Assembly: GCF_001687665.2 (NCBI RefSeq)
Contig: NZ_CP016543.2
Span: forward strand, 310,001-374,000
Length of the DNA: 64,000 nt
Source: Planococcus donghaensis
Lineage (GTDB): Bacteria; Bacillota; Bacilli; Bacillales_A; Planococcaceae
Direction of reading: 5' to 3'
Below are positions 36,416-44,712 of this stretch, piece by piece; position 1 is the first letter of the stretch, and every line of letters begins with the position of its first letter. The notes under the pieces were generated by a model, which saw nothing but the letters and a program-made list of their open reading frames with translations, had not been told where the DNA came from and did no database searches. The translations under genes were made by a program, and so were the position numbers.

Positions 36416-36619
36416 ATGATGGTAGAGAACAATAAAGAAGAGCAAGTTAAACATCCAGAAGCTGCAGAAGTAGTTGAGCCTGAGCCGGAAATCGAGCCGG
36501 TTACAGAAGAGCCGAATTTTGACGAAATATACAGCAATATCGCATCTAATCGATACGAAAACTTACGGACTAGTCATATTGAACAAAAAGCAAAAAAGTT
36601 AAGAAAACGAACAAAATAA
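36416..36619 (+). CDS. Small acidic hypothetical protein, 67 aa
   Basis: 67 residues: a Glu/Pro-rich, probably unstructured first half (repeated E-P and P-E) and a basic C-terminus (KAKKLRKRTK). AAGGAGTG precedes the double ATG. It follows the thioesterase gene closely and is followed by a weak hairpin (AGTGT-ATCT-ACACT near 36630) before a T-run. Not recognised; the charge split suggests a flexible adaptor, but that is only description. Confidence 0.55.
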   Translation: MMVENNKEEQVKHPEAAEVVEPEPEIEPVTEEPNFDEIYSNIASNRYENLRTSHIEQKAKKLRKRTK

Positions 36620-36655
36620 AAGATCAAGTGTATCTACACTAGACCTTTACTTTTT

Positions 36656-36943
36656 TTAAAGTTTTTCAATTTCTTCTGAAACAACAAATGCCAAATCATC
36701 ATTGCCGAAAAGCTGAAGAATTTCTAACAAAGTATGGTGATCGACCTCTAATGGTTCTATGTCTGATTGCTCGATTGCCTCAGTCAAAACGGGGCTTAGA
36801 AGTTGACCTGGGTATGCACGCTGATAAAGTTCAGCTGGATCTCGGTCGTAATTCATACACCATTGAACAAAAAGCTGAACCATAATCAACTCGTCTTGTT
36901 GGTATTTTTTGATGATGTATTCATCACGATTTTCGTTGTTCAT
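36656..36943 (-). CDS. Hypothetical protein, 95 aa
   Basis: 95 residues from the ATG at 36943, which has GGGGAGGTG 6-7 nt upstream; the upstream extension to 37009 is unsupported. Helical and acidic, with a Tyr-rich N-terminal helix (DEYIIKKYQQDELIMVQLFVQWCMNY) and a C-terminal helix pair (DHHTLLEILQLFGNDDLAFVVSEEIEKL). No membrane segment or known motif. Divergent from the next gene. Unrecognised; probably a lineage-specific cytoplasmic protein. Confidence 0.6.
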   Translation of the reverse strand: MNNENRDEYIIKKYQQDELIMVQLFVQWCMNYDRDPAELYQRAYPGQLLSPVLTEAIEQSDIEPLEVDHHTLLEILQLFGNDDLAFVVSEEIEKL

Positions 36944-37072
36944 GTAGAACACCTCCCCTATAAATAGCTTGATGATAAGTAGCATACCAAACAATTCGAG
37001 TGCCTGCATGGACTTCTACCGATTTTTCCTCTAGAATAAAGCCATGGCAATGATAGTATCGGAGGGTTAATG

Positions 37073-37750
37073 ATGAAATTACTTCAAGTAAGAAAAGGAC
37101 AATTTGTTTATTATCAAAATGAGTTACACAAGGTGTACTCTGTAAAACCACTCGCTAAAAAGTCAGTATTGATGTTCCGGGTCAAAGATATGGAGCAAGT
37201 AGACTGTAAAGCAGAAGAAATTACATTGTATAAACCGAAACATATGGACTCGTTCTTGTTTTTCGGATCTCGGTATACGTTACTTGAGAACCAACCAGCT
37301 GAAGAAGGCGGTTATATCTTAATTACGAAACCGGACCCGGATTATATGGATCATTATTCATTGAATGAGTTCGAAAAAGTAGAATCTGTTGAAGGAAACA
37401 ATGTAATTACGACGCGCCAAAATACCGTAAAAGCAAAAGAGTTTCTTGTCATGTCTCCAGGAGAAGCAGCAGGCAGCAATGATATTATTTATCTTGATAA
37501 GTCGAAAGTTTCAGCTGAACAGTTGGAACAAGATGCTCAATTAGAAGAAGTGTTGCGTGAAAAGAGTGCAATTCGACCTTCTATTGGCGATGTTTACTTG
37601 AACTTGGATAATACAGGAACTGCAATGGTAGTAGCGATTGTGGATGAAGAAGTAGTTCTAGGTACAGGAGACCGCCTGACTTTCCATCAATTGTACAAAG
37701 CAGACAACTGGAGTTACCTATACAACATTAACGATGGTGAATTTAAATAA
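37073..37750 (+). CDS. Hypothetical beta-rich protein, 225 aa
   Basis: 225 residues I cannot assign. Its first ~65 residues (LLQVRKGQFVYYQNELHKVYSVKPL) look like a small SH3-like beta barrel that could bind nucleic acid or protein. A middle region repeats the theme (GYILITKPDPDYMDHYSLNEF), and a C-terminal barrel follows (RPSIGDVYLNLDNTGTAMVVAIVDEEVVLG), so three related beta modules are plausible. No membrane segments. CGGAGGG lies upstream of paired ATGs (37070/37073). Single-gene unit with a strong terminator. Confidence 0.6.
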   Translation: MKLLQVRKGQFVYYQNELHKVYSVKPLAKKSVLMFRVKDMEQVDCKAEEITLYKPKHMDSFLFFGSRYTLLENQPAEEGGYILITKPDPDYMDHYSLNEFEKVESVEGNNVITTRQNTVKAKEFLVMSPGEAAGSNDIIYLDKSKVSAEQLEQDAQLEEVLREKSAIRPSIGDVYLNLDNTGTAMVVAIVDEEVVLGTGDRLTFHQLYKADNWSYLYNINDGEFK

Positions 37751-37757
37751 TAATAAG

Positions 37758-37789
37758 CAAAAAGCCGCCCTCTAGAGGGTGGCTTTTTG
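37758..37789 (+). terminator. Terminator after the 225-aa protein
   Basis: AAAAAGCCGCCCTC pairs with AGGGTGGCTTTTT (one G-T pair) around a short loop. Confidence 0.8.
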
Positions 37790-37859
37790 GGTTGAATTGT
37801 AAAGCAGCGATGTTAAATATGGAGAAAAGGGGTATGAATGACCATAAGAGGTGATGGAG

Positions 37860-38768
37860 ATGGACAGACTAGCAAAAACGACTGTTGATCGAATTGAAAA
37901 GGTGTTTGACGTTCCGGCAGGTTACCGGCGAGCTCATGCAAGAGGGAAAAGTTATCGAGGATATTTTACCGCCACAGGTTCAGCCAATCATTTAACTAAA
38001 GCACCTCACTTTCAAAGTGGAGAAAGTGAAGCATTGGTGCGTTTTTCGCATTTTTCTCCAGATCCCAAATGGACCGATGCAATGTCTCCAGTTAAAGGAA
38101 TGGCTGTTCAATTCCTTTTAGCAAATGGGGAAGTGACGAATATCGTTGGCGTCACCTCACCAATCTTCTTTGCGAAAACCCCTGAGATCTTTAGTGAGAT
38201 ACTCGGTGTAGTAAAATCGTTTAAAAAAGGAAAACCTAGCTTAAAAGAACTGGGGAGTTTATTAGCGGACTATCCTGAAAGTGGAGCGATGCTTACTAAT
38301 ATCCGCAAAATGCAGGCTCCTTCTAGTTTTGCTACGGGTCAATATTACGCAGTTCATGCTTTTTATTTTATTAATGAGGAGGATCAGCGTCAGCCGATTA
38401 AATATCTCTGGGAACCTGAAGTCGGTGTAGAGACTTTGTCACCACTTGATACCGTTTCTTTATCTACCGGTTCTTTTGAAAAAGAGATTGAAGATCGGGT
38501 TGCCAAAGGACCCGTGAAATTCCGATTGGATATTCTATTGGGCCAACCAGAAGATCCTACGGATGACCCGACAAAGGAATGGCCGAAAGAACGAGAAAAA
38601 TTAACACTAGGAACTTTAACCATCACAGAAGCTACAGAAGAGGCAGAAAATATTGTTTTTGATCCAACGATTATGACAGCGGGAATTGAATGCTCAGAGG
38701 ACCGGATATTAAACTTTCGTCACCATGCGTATCAAATTTCTCATCACCGGAGAACTATAGAAACTTAA
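37860..38768 (+). CDS. Catalase-family heme peroxidase (SrpA-like)
   Basis: 302 residues, a minimal catalase fold without the long N- and C-terminal parts of full catalases (~480 aa). Distal His26 lies in RAHARG. VRFSHFSPDP, KGMAVQFL and NIVGVTSPIFFAK follow. The proximal heme ligand Tyr is in the C-terminal RHHAYQISHHRR. Such proteins usually act as peroxidases more than catalases. The ATG at 37860 has AAGAGG 8 nt upstream; a 6-codon upstream frame (37834-37854) overlaps the alternative ATG at 37854. Confidence 0.9.
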   Translation: MDRLAKTTVDRIEKVFDVPAGYRRAHARGKSYRGYFTATGSANHLTKAPHFQSGESEALVRFSHFSPDPKWTDAMSPVKGMAVQFLLANGEVTNIVGVTSPIFFAKTPEIFSEILGVVKSFKKGKPSLKELGSLLADYPESGAMLTNIRKMQAPSSFATGQYYAVHAFYFINEEDQRQPIKYLWEPEVGVETLSPLDTVSLSTGSFEKEIEDRVAKGPVKFRLDILLGQPEDPTDDPTKEWPKEREKLTLGTLTITEATEEAENIVFDPTIMTAGIECSEDRILNFRHHAYQISHHRRTIET

Positions 38769-38803
38769 AAAGCACAGCCCATTTTTAGGGCTGTGCTTTT
38801 TAG
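38767..38803. terminator. Bidirectional terminator, peroxidase / glutamate dehydrogenase
   Basis: AAAAGCACAGCCC pairs with GGGCTGTGCTTTT; T-run and A-run on either side. Confidence 0.85.
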
Positions 38804-38806
38804 TAT

Positions 38807-40180
38807 TTAGTAAAGTTTCCCTTGGTGGTAAAGGACAGTGGATAAACGCATGACCGCATGAATAAAGCAATTTTGCCGAAGGGCAAAAGGATCCCCGTAA
38901 TATTGTGGCAACATCATATCCATTGTTTCTTTCATTTTTTTGATCAATAAACGATAAACTTCTTTTTCTGTATAAAATTGTGTTTCACGGCCTTGCAGCC
39001 ACTCAAAGTAAGAAACAATCACACCGCCAGCATTGGCTAGTATATCAGGAATGATGACGACACCTTTATCATTGAAATAATGGTCGGCTTCAGTGGTAGT
39101 TGGCGCATTCGCCCCTTCAATAATAATGCGTGCTTTTACATCTTTCATATTATCTTCTCGAATTTGGTTTTCCATTGCAGCAAGGAGCAGGACATCGACG
39201 GGCAACGTGACAAGACTGTTTCGATCTTTAATTTCAGCTTTGACCTCAGCATCCAGTAATTGTTTTTCGGTCGAAGGTAAATCACCGTCATTGGTTTTGG
39301 TGAAGTCGACCAGCGCTGGAATATTTAAGCCCTCTTCGTTGAATAAAGTAACATTTCGATCACTCACAGCCACAATCTTGTGCTGAATCAATTTACAGTT
39401 ATAAGCCTCTAATGCGGCCACAGAGCCTACGTTTCCAAATCCTTGAACAGCCATTTTTAAGGGACGATTGTAAATTTCTAATGTCGTTTTAGCAAAAGGA
39501 TTGTCGCTTTTCGACAATAGTTCCTCATTTGCTTTTACATAATCATAAAGCAAATAGCGAAAGGTAAAGTATACGCCTTTGCCAGTTGCTTCTCGTCTTC
39601 CGAGAGAGCCGCCGTTAACCACGCTCTTACCAGTAAAACTTCCCAGATAGGCTATGCCAGGGTGAATCAGTTTATATTCAGCCATCATCCAATCCATTTC
39701 TCGTTCACCGGAACCCATGTCTGGTGCTGGGATATCTTTGTCTGGCCCGATAACGTCAGAAAAATACCGGACATATTTTCTGGAAATAGCATTTAGTTCT
39801 TTGGCTGAGTATTCGTGTGGGTTTATGGCAATACCGCCTTTGCCCCCGCCAAACGGTACTTGGTGAAGTGCGTTTTTTAAAGTCATCAATAAGGCGAGGT
39901 TAACCACTTCCTCCTCATTGACACTTTCATGAAAACGGATCCCACCTTTGTAAGGGCCGAGTGCATTATTGTGTTGGACACGATAAGCAGGGATTCTTAC
40001 CACGCTCTCATCATCCAGGGGAACCCGAAGAAAAGATTTATGTATATTATTGGGTGTGGAGAGAATCGCGCTTAGTGAAGTGAAAGCTTGTGTTCGATTG
40101 GGGATATCGGGTAAAAATGTCTCGTTTTCAAACAAGGCATCTAATGAGTCTTGAATGATTTTTTTGGTTTCTGTATGCAT
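38807..40180 (-). CDS. Glu/Leu/Phe/Val dehydrogenase, probably glutamate dehydrogenase
   Basis: 457 residues. Reversible oxidative deamination of glutamate (or another amino acid) with NAD(P). Substrate-binding Lys78 in GPYKGGIRFH, catalytic Lys114 in PFGGGKGGI and Asp154 in PAPDMGSGE are present; the Rossmann motif is GFGNVGS. Compared with RocG/GudB (~425 aa) there is extra sequence in the middle, around VKANEELLSKSDNPFAKTTLEIYN, between the two domains. ATG 40180 has GGAGGTG 8-9 nt upstream. Together with the nearby ProDH and threonine dehydratase it fits amino-acid catabolism. Specificity is inference. Confidence 0.88.
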   Translation of the reverse strand: MHTETKKIIQDSLDALFENETFLPDIPNRTQAFTSLSAILSTPNNIHKSFLRVPLDDESVVRIPAYRVQHNNALGPYKGGIRFHESVNEEEVVNLALLMTLKNALHQVPFGGGKGGIAINPHEYSAKELNAISRKYVRYFSDVIGPDKDIPAPDMGSGEREMDWMMAEYKLIHPGIAYLGSFTGKSVVNGGSLGRREATGKGVYFTFRYLLYDYVKANEELLSKSDNPFAKTTLEIYNRPLKMAVQGFGNVGSVAALEAYNCKLIQHKIVAVSDRNVTLFNEEGLNIPALVDFTKTNDGDLPSTEKQLLDAEVKAEIKDRNSLVTLPVDVLLLAAMENQIREDNMKDVKARIIIEGANAPTTTEADHYFNDKGVVIIPDILANAGGVIVSYFEWLQGRETQFYTEKEVYRLLIKKMKETMDMMLPQYYGDPFALRQNCFIHAVMRLSTVLYHQGKLY

Positions 40181-40243
40181 GTACAAAACACCTCCGAGTC
40201 TACTATCTAGTTATTCTATACCCCAACCCTTTTGAGTTAAGCC

Positions 40244-40282
40244 ATAAGAAAAGCCGGCCTCAGAATATTTCTGAAGCCGGCT
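40244..40282 (-). terminator. Terminator of the BCCT transporter gene
   Basis: AGCCGGC.TCAGA pairs with TCTGA.GCCGGCT (one mismatch in the stem). The minus strand continues TTTTCTT. Confidence 0.8.
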
Positions 40283-40290
40283 ATTTAATA

Positions 40291-41775
40291 TTATTTTTTC
40301 ATCATTTTTAATTCTAAATTTAATGCTTTAACTAAAGCAAAAAGCATGAGAATAATGACGAATGAAAATGGCAATGCCGCGATAATAATCGTATTTTGTA
40401 CAGCTGCTAAACCACCCACTGATAATAAGATGGCCGCAATCATTGATTGTGCAATTCCCCATAAAATCTTGATTTGATTGCTGGGTAGTAATGATCCGCG
40501 TGTAGATTGCATTCCTAAAACAAAAGTCGCTGAATCAGCTGATGTGATAAAGAATGTACTAACGAGTAAAATTGCGATAATCGACATAACAAATCCAAAA
40601 GGTAGTTCGTTAAACATTGCAAATAAGGTTTGTTCGGTTGGAAAAGCAGTCAAGTCGATGCCACTTTTTTGAAGGTTGATAGCAGTTGTTCCAAAAGTCG
40701 CAAACCAGATCGAGCCAAACACTGTCGGTGCAATGACTACGCCAGTAAGAAATTCACGAATCGTCCGACCTTTTGAAATGCGGGCGATAAACATGCTGAC
40801 AAAAGGTGCCCATGAAATCCACCATGCCCAATAGAAAATGGTCCAACCGTCTAACCAACTGCGATTATCCGCATCTAGTGGGGCAGATTTAAAGCTCATG
40901 CTGATTAGGTTTTGGATATACTCTCCGAAAGTTTCAGTGAACATATTCAAAATTAGAAGAGTGGGTCCGAGTATTAAAACCAATACCAACAAGACGACAG
41001 CGACAATCATATTAACATTAGATAGATATTTAATACCTTTGTTTAATCCAGACCATGCAGAGATGATGAATAGAATAGTAACAACGCCAATGATGATCAT
41101 TTGCACCCAGTATTCTTGTGGTGCGCCGAACAGGTAAGCGATTCCTCCATTAATTTGAGCAGCGCCAAAGCCGAGTGAAGTTGCCACACCAAATACTGTA
41201 GCAAAAACAGCGAGCACATCAACGAGCGTCCCTAATGGTCCATTCATTTTGTCTCCAAAAATCGGCTTCAATGTTGAAGAAATTAATGCAGGCTCTCCTT
41301 TTCTGAATTGGAAAAAGGCTAAAGATAAAGCGACCATTCCGTACATCGTCCAGATGTGAATGCCCCAATGAAAATAGGTCCGTTGCAATGATTCTTTGAA
41401 CGCTGCATCCGTGCCAGGTTCTGCTGTAGGTGGTTGAACAGCAAAATGAGATAACGGTTCGGAAGCGCCATAGAACACAAGACCGATACCCATTCCTGCA
41501 GAAAAGAGCATGGAAATCCAGCTGAATGTCGAAAATTCTGGGCGATCCGAGTCTTTACCAAGACGAATTTTCCCATATGGACTAACGATGATAATGCCTA
41601 CGAATATCATTAAGATCCCCATAATCATTAAATAATACCAACCAAATGCTGTATTGATATAGTTGCGAATACTGCCTGTAGCAGCTTCAAATGTTTCCGG
41701 CGCGATGACTCCAAATGCGACCGTTAGAATAATTAGCGCAAACGTGATATAAAAGACTTTCGAAGCTTTTTGCAT
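40291..41775 (-). CDS. BCCT-family transporter (glycine betaine/choline type)
   Basis: 494 residues, 12 transmembrane helices, sodium-coupled compatible-solute uptake as in OpuD/BetL/BetP. SAGMGIGLVFYGASEP contains the GMGIG form of the glycine stretch that in BetP-like carriers goes with sodium coupling, and FYWAWWISWAPFVSMFIARISKGRT holds the Trp box of the substrate site. The C-terminus is short, so osmosensing by a long tail as in BetP is unlikely. AGGGGG is 5 nt before the ATG at 41775. Monocistronic. Confidence 0.92.
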   Translation of the reverse strand: MQKASKVFYITFALIILTVAFGVIAPETFEAATGSIRNYINTAFGWYYLMIMGILMIFVGIIIVSPYGKIRLGKDSDRPEFSTFSWISMLFSAGMGIGLVFYGASEPLSHFAVQPPTAEPGTDAAFKESLQRTYFHWGIHIWTMYGMVALSLAFFQFRKGEPALISSTLKPIFGDKMNGPLGTLVDVLAVFATVFGVATSLGFGAAQINGGIAYLFGAPQEYWVQMIIIGVVTILFIISAWSGLNKGIKYLSNVNMIVAVVLLVLVLILGPTLLILNMFTETFGEYIQNLISMSFKSAPLDADNRSWLDGWTIFYWAWWISWAPFVSMFIARISKGRTIREFLTGVVIAPTVFGSIWFATFGTTAINLQKSGIDLTAFPTEQTLFAMFNELPFGFVMSIIAILLVSTFFITSADSATFVLGMQSTRGSLLPSNQIKILWGIAQSMIAAILLSVGGLAAVQNTIIIAALPFSFVIILMLFALVKALNLELKMMKK

Positions 41776-41866
41776 AGTTCCCCCTGATAATAATTTTTTT
41801 AACATAGTTGTTAAGGTTACCGAAAAGAAGCTGCGTAGTCAACAAAGGATAGTAGTTTATGCATTA

Positions 41867-42427
41867 TTAATGATCCCAATCATTCAGTTGTTCTTCTTCT
41901 GTCACAACCCGTAAATCATCCCCTGTTATAGTTAATACTTGATAGTCACATTTTTCTGCGTAACGTTCGGCTTCTTTTTTGATGAACTTAGGTGAACCAT
42001 CTGTTTCTTCATCGTATAGAATCAAGATGCCATCAGAGTTGCGTAAAAAAAATTTGTTTTTCTCGATAAACTGCCAAGGGGCTTCGTAAGGTTTGCTCGT
42101 TAAACTTCGATGAAAATCAGCTTGATCGATTATCATCTGATAATTTTCCTGTTTGGTTTCGTTCCACCTTTTTTCCTGTTCAAGAAATGGTGTCAGCACA
42201 GCATATTTCAATTGTGGAAATTCTTCTTTCATATCAAGAACTACTTCGGCAGCCCAAGTTTCGACCCCTAGTTGTCCACTTACAATAACCCATTCTAACC
42301 CTTCATCCAGCAAAGCACGAAACCGATTTTCTAATGCTTTTTTAATAAAGCGGATGCCTGGATTTTTTTCATCAAATATACCAAGTTCATGTTGTTTATA
42401 ACCGGTAACTACCAGTCTTTTTAACAA
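41867..42427 (-). CDS. ypsA: YpsA-like SLOG-family protein (DUF1273)
   Basis: 186 residues aligning well, from memory, to B. subtilis YpsA (180 aa): VTGYKQHELGIF, EGLEWVIVSGQLGVETWAAEV, PFLEQEKRW, and the SDGILILYDEETDGSPKF Rossmann end. SLOG/DprA-like fold predicted to bind a nucleotide or ADP-ribose derivative; YpsA homologues affect cell division in Firmicutes. The TTG at 42427 gives the family N-terminus with GGGGTGG upstream. The next TTG/GTG codons upstream are less well placed. Single gene, 92 nt from the BCCT gene on the same strand. Confidence 0.88.
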   Translation of the reverse strand: MLKRLVVTGYKQHELGIFDEKNPGIRFIKKALENRFRALLDEGLEWVIVSGQLGVETWAAEVVLDMKEEFPQLKYAVLTPFLEQEKRWNETKQENYQMIIDQADFHRSLTSKPYEAPWQFIEKNKFFLRNSDGILILYDEETDGSPKFIKKEAERYAEKCDYQVLTITGDDLRVVTEEEQLNDWDH

Positions 42428-42571
42428 TTTCTCCACCCCTTTCAACTCATACCATTTTAGTTTACAGGAAAGAAAGAGGCTTTAATACTCGCGTGATTAT
42501 CTGAATAATTAAATCAATCTAGCTAGACGTGGTAAGATATGGGCATAGTGAAAGTTAAAGGAGTAGATAAA

Positions 42572-43531
42572 ATGATCTCTTTAAACGATGTGGAAAAAGC
42601 ACATAAAAAAATACAAGATCGTATTCACATGACACCAATCCTTACTTCTTCACAATTAAATAAGCATTGTGTAAGAGAAGTATTCTTAAAGGCCGAGCAT
42701 CTTCAAAAAACAGGTTCGTTTAAAATAAGAGGAGCGACAAATGCGGTGATGCAAGCAGTTGAAACAGGCGCGAGCTTTGTCACAGCTGCATCATCCGGAA
42801 ATCATGGGCAAGCGGTTGCTTACACTGCCAGTAAGTTGGGAGTGTCAGCAGTAATTATAGTCCCAGAGGATGCGAGTCGTGCTAAAATAGCTGCCATTAA
42901 AGATTACGGAGCAGAAATCGAGTACTGCGGAAAGACGTCTGCTGAAAGAATACCAAGAGCTAAACAACTTGCCAAAGAAAGAAATGGTGTTTACATTCCT
43001 CCCTATGACGATGCGGCGGTAATCGCTGGACAAGGGACAATCGCGTTAGAAATTTTAGAGCAATTGCCAAATCTTGATGTAATCGTTGCACCAGTCGGGG
43101 GAGGCGGATTAATGAGTGGAGTTTTATGTGCAGTCAAGAATTCGAAACCAGGAATTCGGGTTGTGGGTGTTGAGCCAGAAAGTGCAAATGATACATATCT
43201 TTCGCTTCAAGCGGGGAAAATCACGGCAATTTCAGGAACATCAACCATTGCAGATGGGCTACGTACTACACAGCCCGGAGATTTAACCTTTCGCATTCTA
43301 CAAGAGCATTTAGACGAATTGGTCTTAGTTACAGAAGAAGAAATAAAAGAAGCCTTTCAATTTCTGCTAGAACGTACCAAACAATTAGTAGAACCATCAG
43401 GAGCGACGGCTCTGGCAGCTGTAATGGCTGGTAAAGTTGGCGAGCCAAATGAAAGAGTTGCGGTTGTGTTATCTGGTGGAAATGTAGATCTTTATCAAAT
43501 TGCAACACTCGTAAAAAAACGAAATGTTTAA
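42572..43531 (+). CDS. Threonine/serine dehydratase (fold-type II PLP enzyme)
   Basis: 319 residues. Deaminates L-threonine (or L-serine, or a related hydroxy-amino acid) to the 2-oxo acid. PLP Lys51 lies in TGSFKIRGA, the phosphate loop is GGGGLMSG and SSGNHGQAVA binds the carboxylate. There is no C-terminal ACT regulatory domain, so it is the short, catabolic TdcB-like form and not the ~410-510 aa biosynthetic IlvA. ATG 42572 is preceded by AAAGGAGTAG. EutB/hydroxyectoine-type dehydratases share this layout and cannot be excluded. Confidence 0.88.
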   Translation: MISLNDVEKAHKKIQDRIHMTPILTSSQLNKHCVREVFLKAEHLQKTGSFKIRGATNAVMQAVETGASFVTAASSGNHGQAVAYTASKLGVSAVIIVPEDASRAKIAAIKDYGAEIEYCGKTSAERIPRAKQLAKERNGVYIPPYDDAAVIAGQGTIALEILEQLPNLDVIVAPVGGGGLMSGVLCAVKNSKPGIRVVGVEPESANDTYLSLQAGKITAISGTSTIADGLRTTQPGDLTFRILQEHLDELVLVTEEEIKEAFQFLLERTKQLVEPSGATALAAVMAGKVGEPNERVAVVLSGGNVDLYQIATLVKKRNV

Positions 43532-43599
43532 CAGTTAATTAAGCGGGAAAAATGGCAATAAAGAAGGGTAGATACTAAATTAGAAAGGGACTGGTGAAA

Positions 43600-43752
43600 A
43601 TGAGTAACGAAAAAGAACCGCATGAAAAATTGACAGATAAAGATTTGGATTTAAGTTCCGCACAAGAAGTACATTACAACGAAGATTTTAAAAAAGCGGA
43701 TAAAGCAGCCAAAGAGGACGATCAACAAAAAAACAAAGATGATGATAAGTAA
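43600..43752 (+). CDS. Small charged protein, 50 aa
   Basis: A 50-codon frame with ATG at 43600, AAAGGGA upstream and its own strong terminator immediately after the TAA. The product is highly charged, rich in Asp, Glu and Lys, lacking Cys or hydrophobic stretches, so probably disordered or a stress-type hydrophilin. Not recognised. The frame covering the opposite strand has no ribosome binding site. Confidence 0.6.
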   Translation: MSNEKEPHEKLTDKDLDLSSAQEVHYNEDFKKADKAAKEDDQQKNKDDDK

Positions 43753-43757
43753 GAAGC

Positions 43758-43799
43758 AAGCGGATTTATTACTCAGGTAATAAATCCGCTTATTTTTTT
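43758..43799 (+). terminator. Terminator after the 50-aa protein
   Basis: AAGCGGATTTATTA pairs with TAATAAATCCGCTT around CTCAGG, then TTTTTTTT. Confidence 0.9.
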
Positions 43800-43861
43800 T
43801 GTCATGTGCATCTTGCAATAAAAAAATGAAAGGGCTAACATGAAGTTTAAGTATTCTGAAC

Positions 43862-43879
43862 ATACCGACTAGTTAGTAT
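43862..43879. promoter_or_regulatory. Candidate TetR-family operator over the -10 of the acyl-CoA operon
   Basis: ATACCGACTAGTTAGTAT: 14 of 18 positions are palindromic around ACTAGT. A TATAAA -10 (43877-43882) overlaps its right end. The TetR gene is the second gene of the operon. Confidence 0.45.
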
Positions 43880-43910
43880 AAAGTAGGTTTGACTACAAGG
43901 AGGACAAAAG

Positions 43911-44684
43911 ATGACCGTCATGAATTTATTTAAGTTAGATGGAAAGACCGCCATTATTACAGGTGGAGGCAGAGGGCTTGGTGCAATGATGGCAGAAGCT
44001 TTTGCTGAAGCAGGAGCCAATATTGTCGTCTGTTCTCGAAAGCTTGAAGCTTGTCAAGAAACGGCAAACAAGCTTGAGCAAATGGGAGTAAAAACACTGG
44101 CGTTAGCTTGTGACGTGACAAGTGAAAGTGATGTAGAAAATGTGATTCAAAAAACGCTAGAAAAGTTTGGTTCAATTGATATTTTAGTAAACAATTCTGG
44201 GGCAACTTGGGGAGCACCAGTTATTGATATGCCACTAGAGGCATGGAAAAAAGTAATGGATGTCAATGTGACAGGTACGTTCTTAATGAGCCGTGAAGTT
44301 GGAAAAACCATGATTGCACAAAACAGTGGGAAAATCATTAACATTGCATCAGTTGCCGGATTGGGTGGGATTGATCCAACGTTGATGGATACCATTGGCT
44401 ACAATACGAGCAAAGGTGCGGTTATCACGTTCACGAAAGATTTAGCTGCCAAATGGGGGCAGCACAATATTAATGTCAATGCGATAGCACCCGGATTCTT
44501 TCCCACTAAAATGTCTAAATCAGTAATGGAAAGAGGTCAAGAAGGTTTACTCGCTAAAACACCTTTAAACCGATTTGGCACCGAAGAAGATCTAAAAGGA
44601 ACTGCTTTATTTTTAGCATCAAAGGCATCGGATTACATAACGGGAGATGTCGTTGTCGTTGACGGAGGCATGCACGTTCTTTAG
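43911..44684 (+). CDS. SDR-family oxidoreductase
   Basis: 257 residues, classical SDR: cofactor motif TGGGRGLG, NNSG, Ser in NIASVAG and the catalytic Y-N-T-S-K. The GGGRGLG/CSRK pattern with an Arg after the second strand suggests NADP. Resembles gluconate 5-dehydrogenase and 3-hydroxyacyl-CoA dehydrogenase-type SDRs; next to acyl-CoA dehydrogenase and thioesterase genes it more likely handles a 3-hydroxyacyl substrate. AAGGAGG precedes the ATG. First gene of the operon, behind a candidate TetR operator. Confidence 0.87.
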   Translation: MTVMNLFKLDGKTAIITGGGRGLGAMMAEAFAEAGANIVVCSRKLEACQETANKLEQMGVKTLALACDVTSESDVENVIQKTLEKFGSIDILVNNSGATWGAPVIDMPLEAWKKVMDVNVTGTFLMSREVGKTMIAQNSGKIINIASVAGLGGIDPTLMDTIGYNTSKGAVITFTKDLAAKWGQHNINVNAIAPGFFPTKMSKSVMERGQEGLLAKTPLNRFGTEEDLKGTALFLASKASDYITGDVVVVDGGMHVL

Positions 44685-44712
44685 TTCATAGGAAAACGAA
44701 TGGCGGCGAACA

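Noticed and set aside
37860..38768. Full catalase
   Set aside because: About 300 residues, missing the long N- and C-terminal parts; better described as a minimal catalase-family peroxidase.
42572..43531. Biosynthetic IlvA threonine deaminase
   Set aside because: No C-terminal ACT-like regulatory domain and no ilv/leu genes around it.
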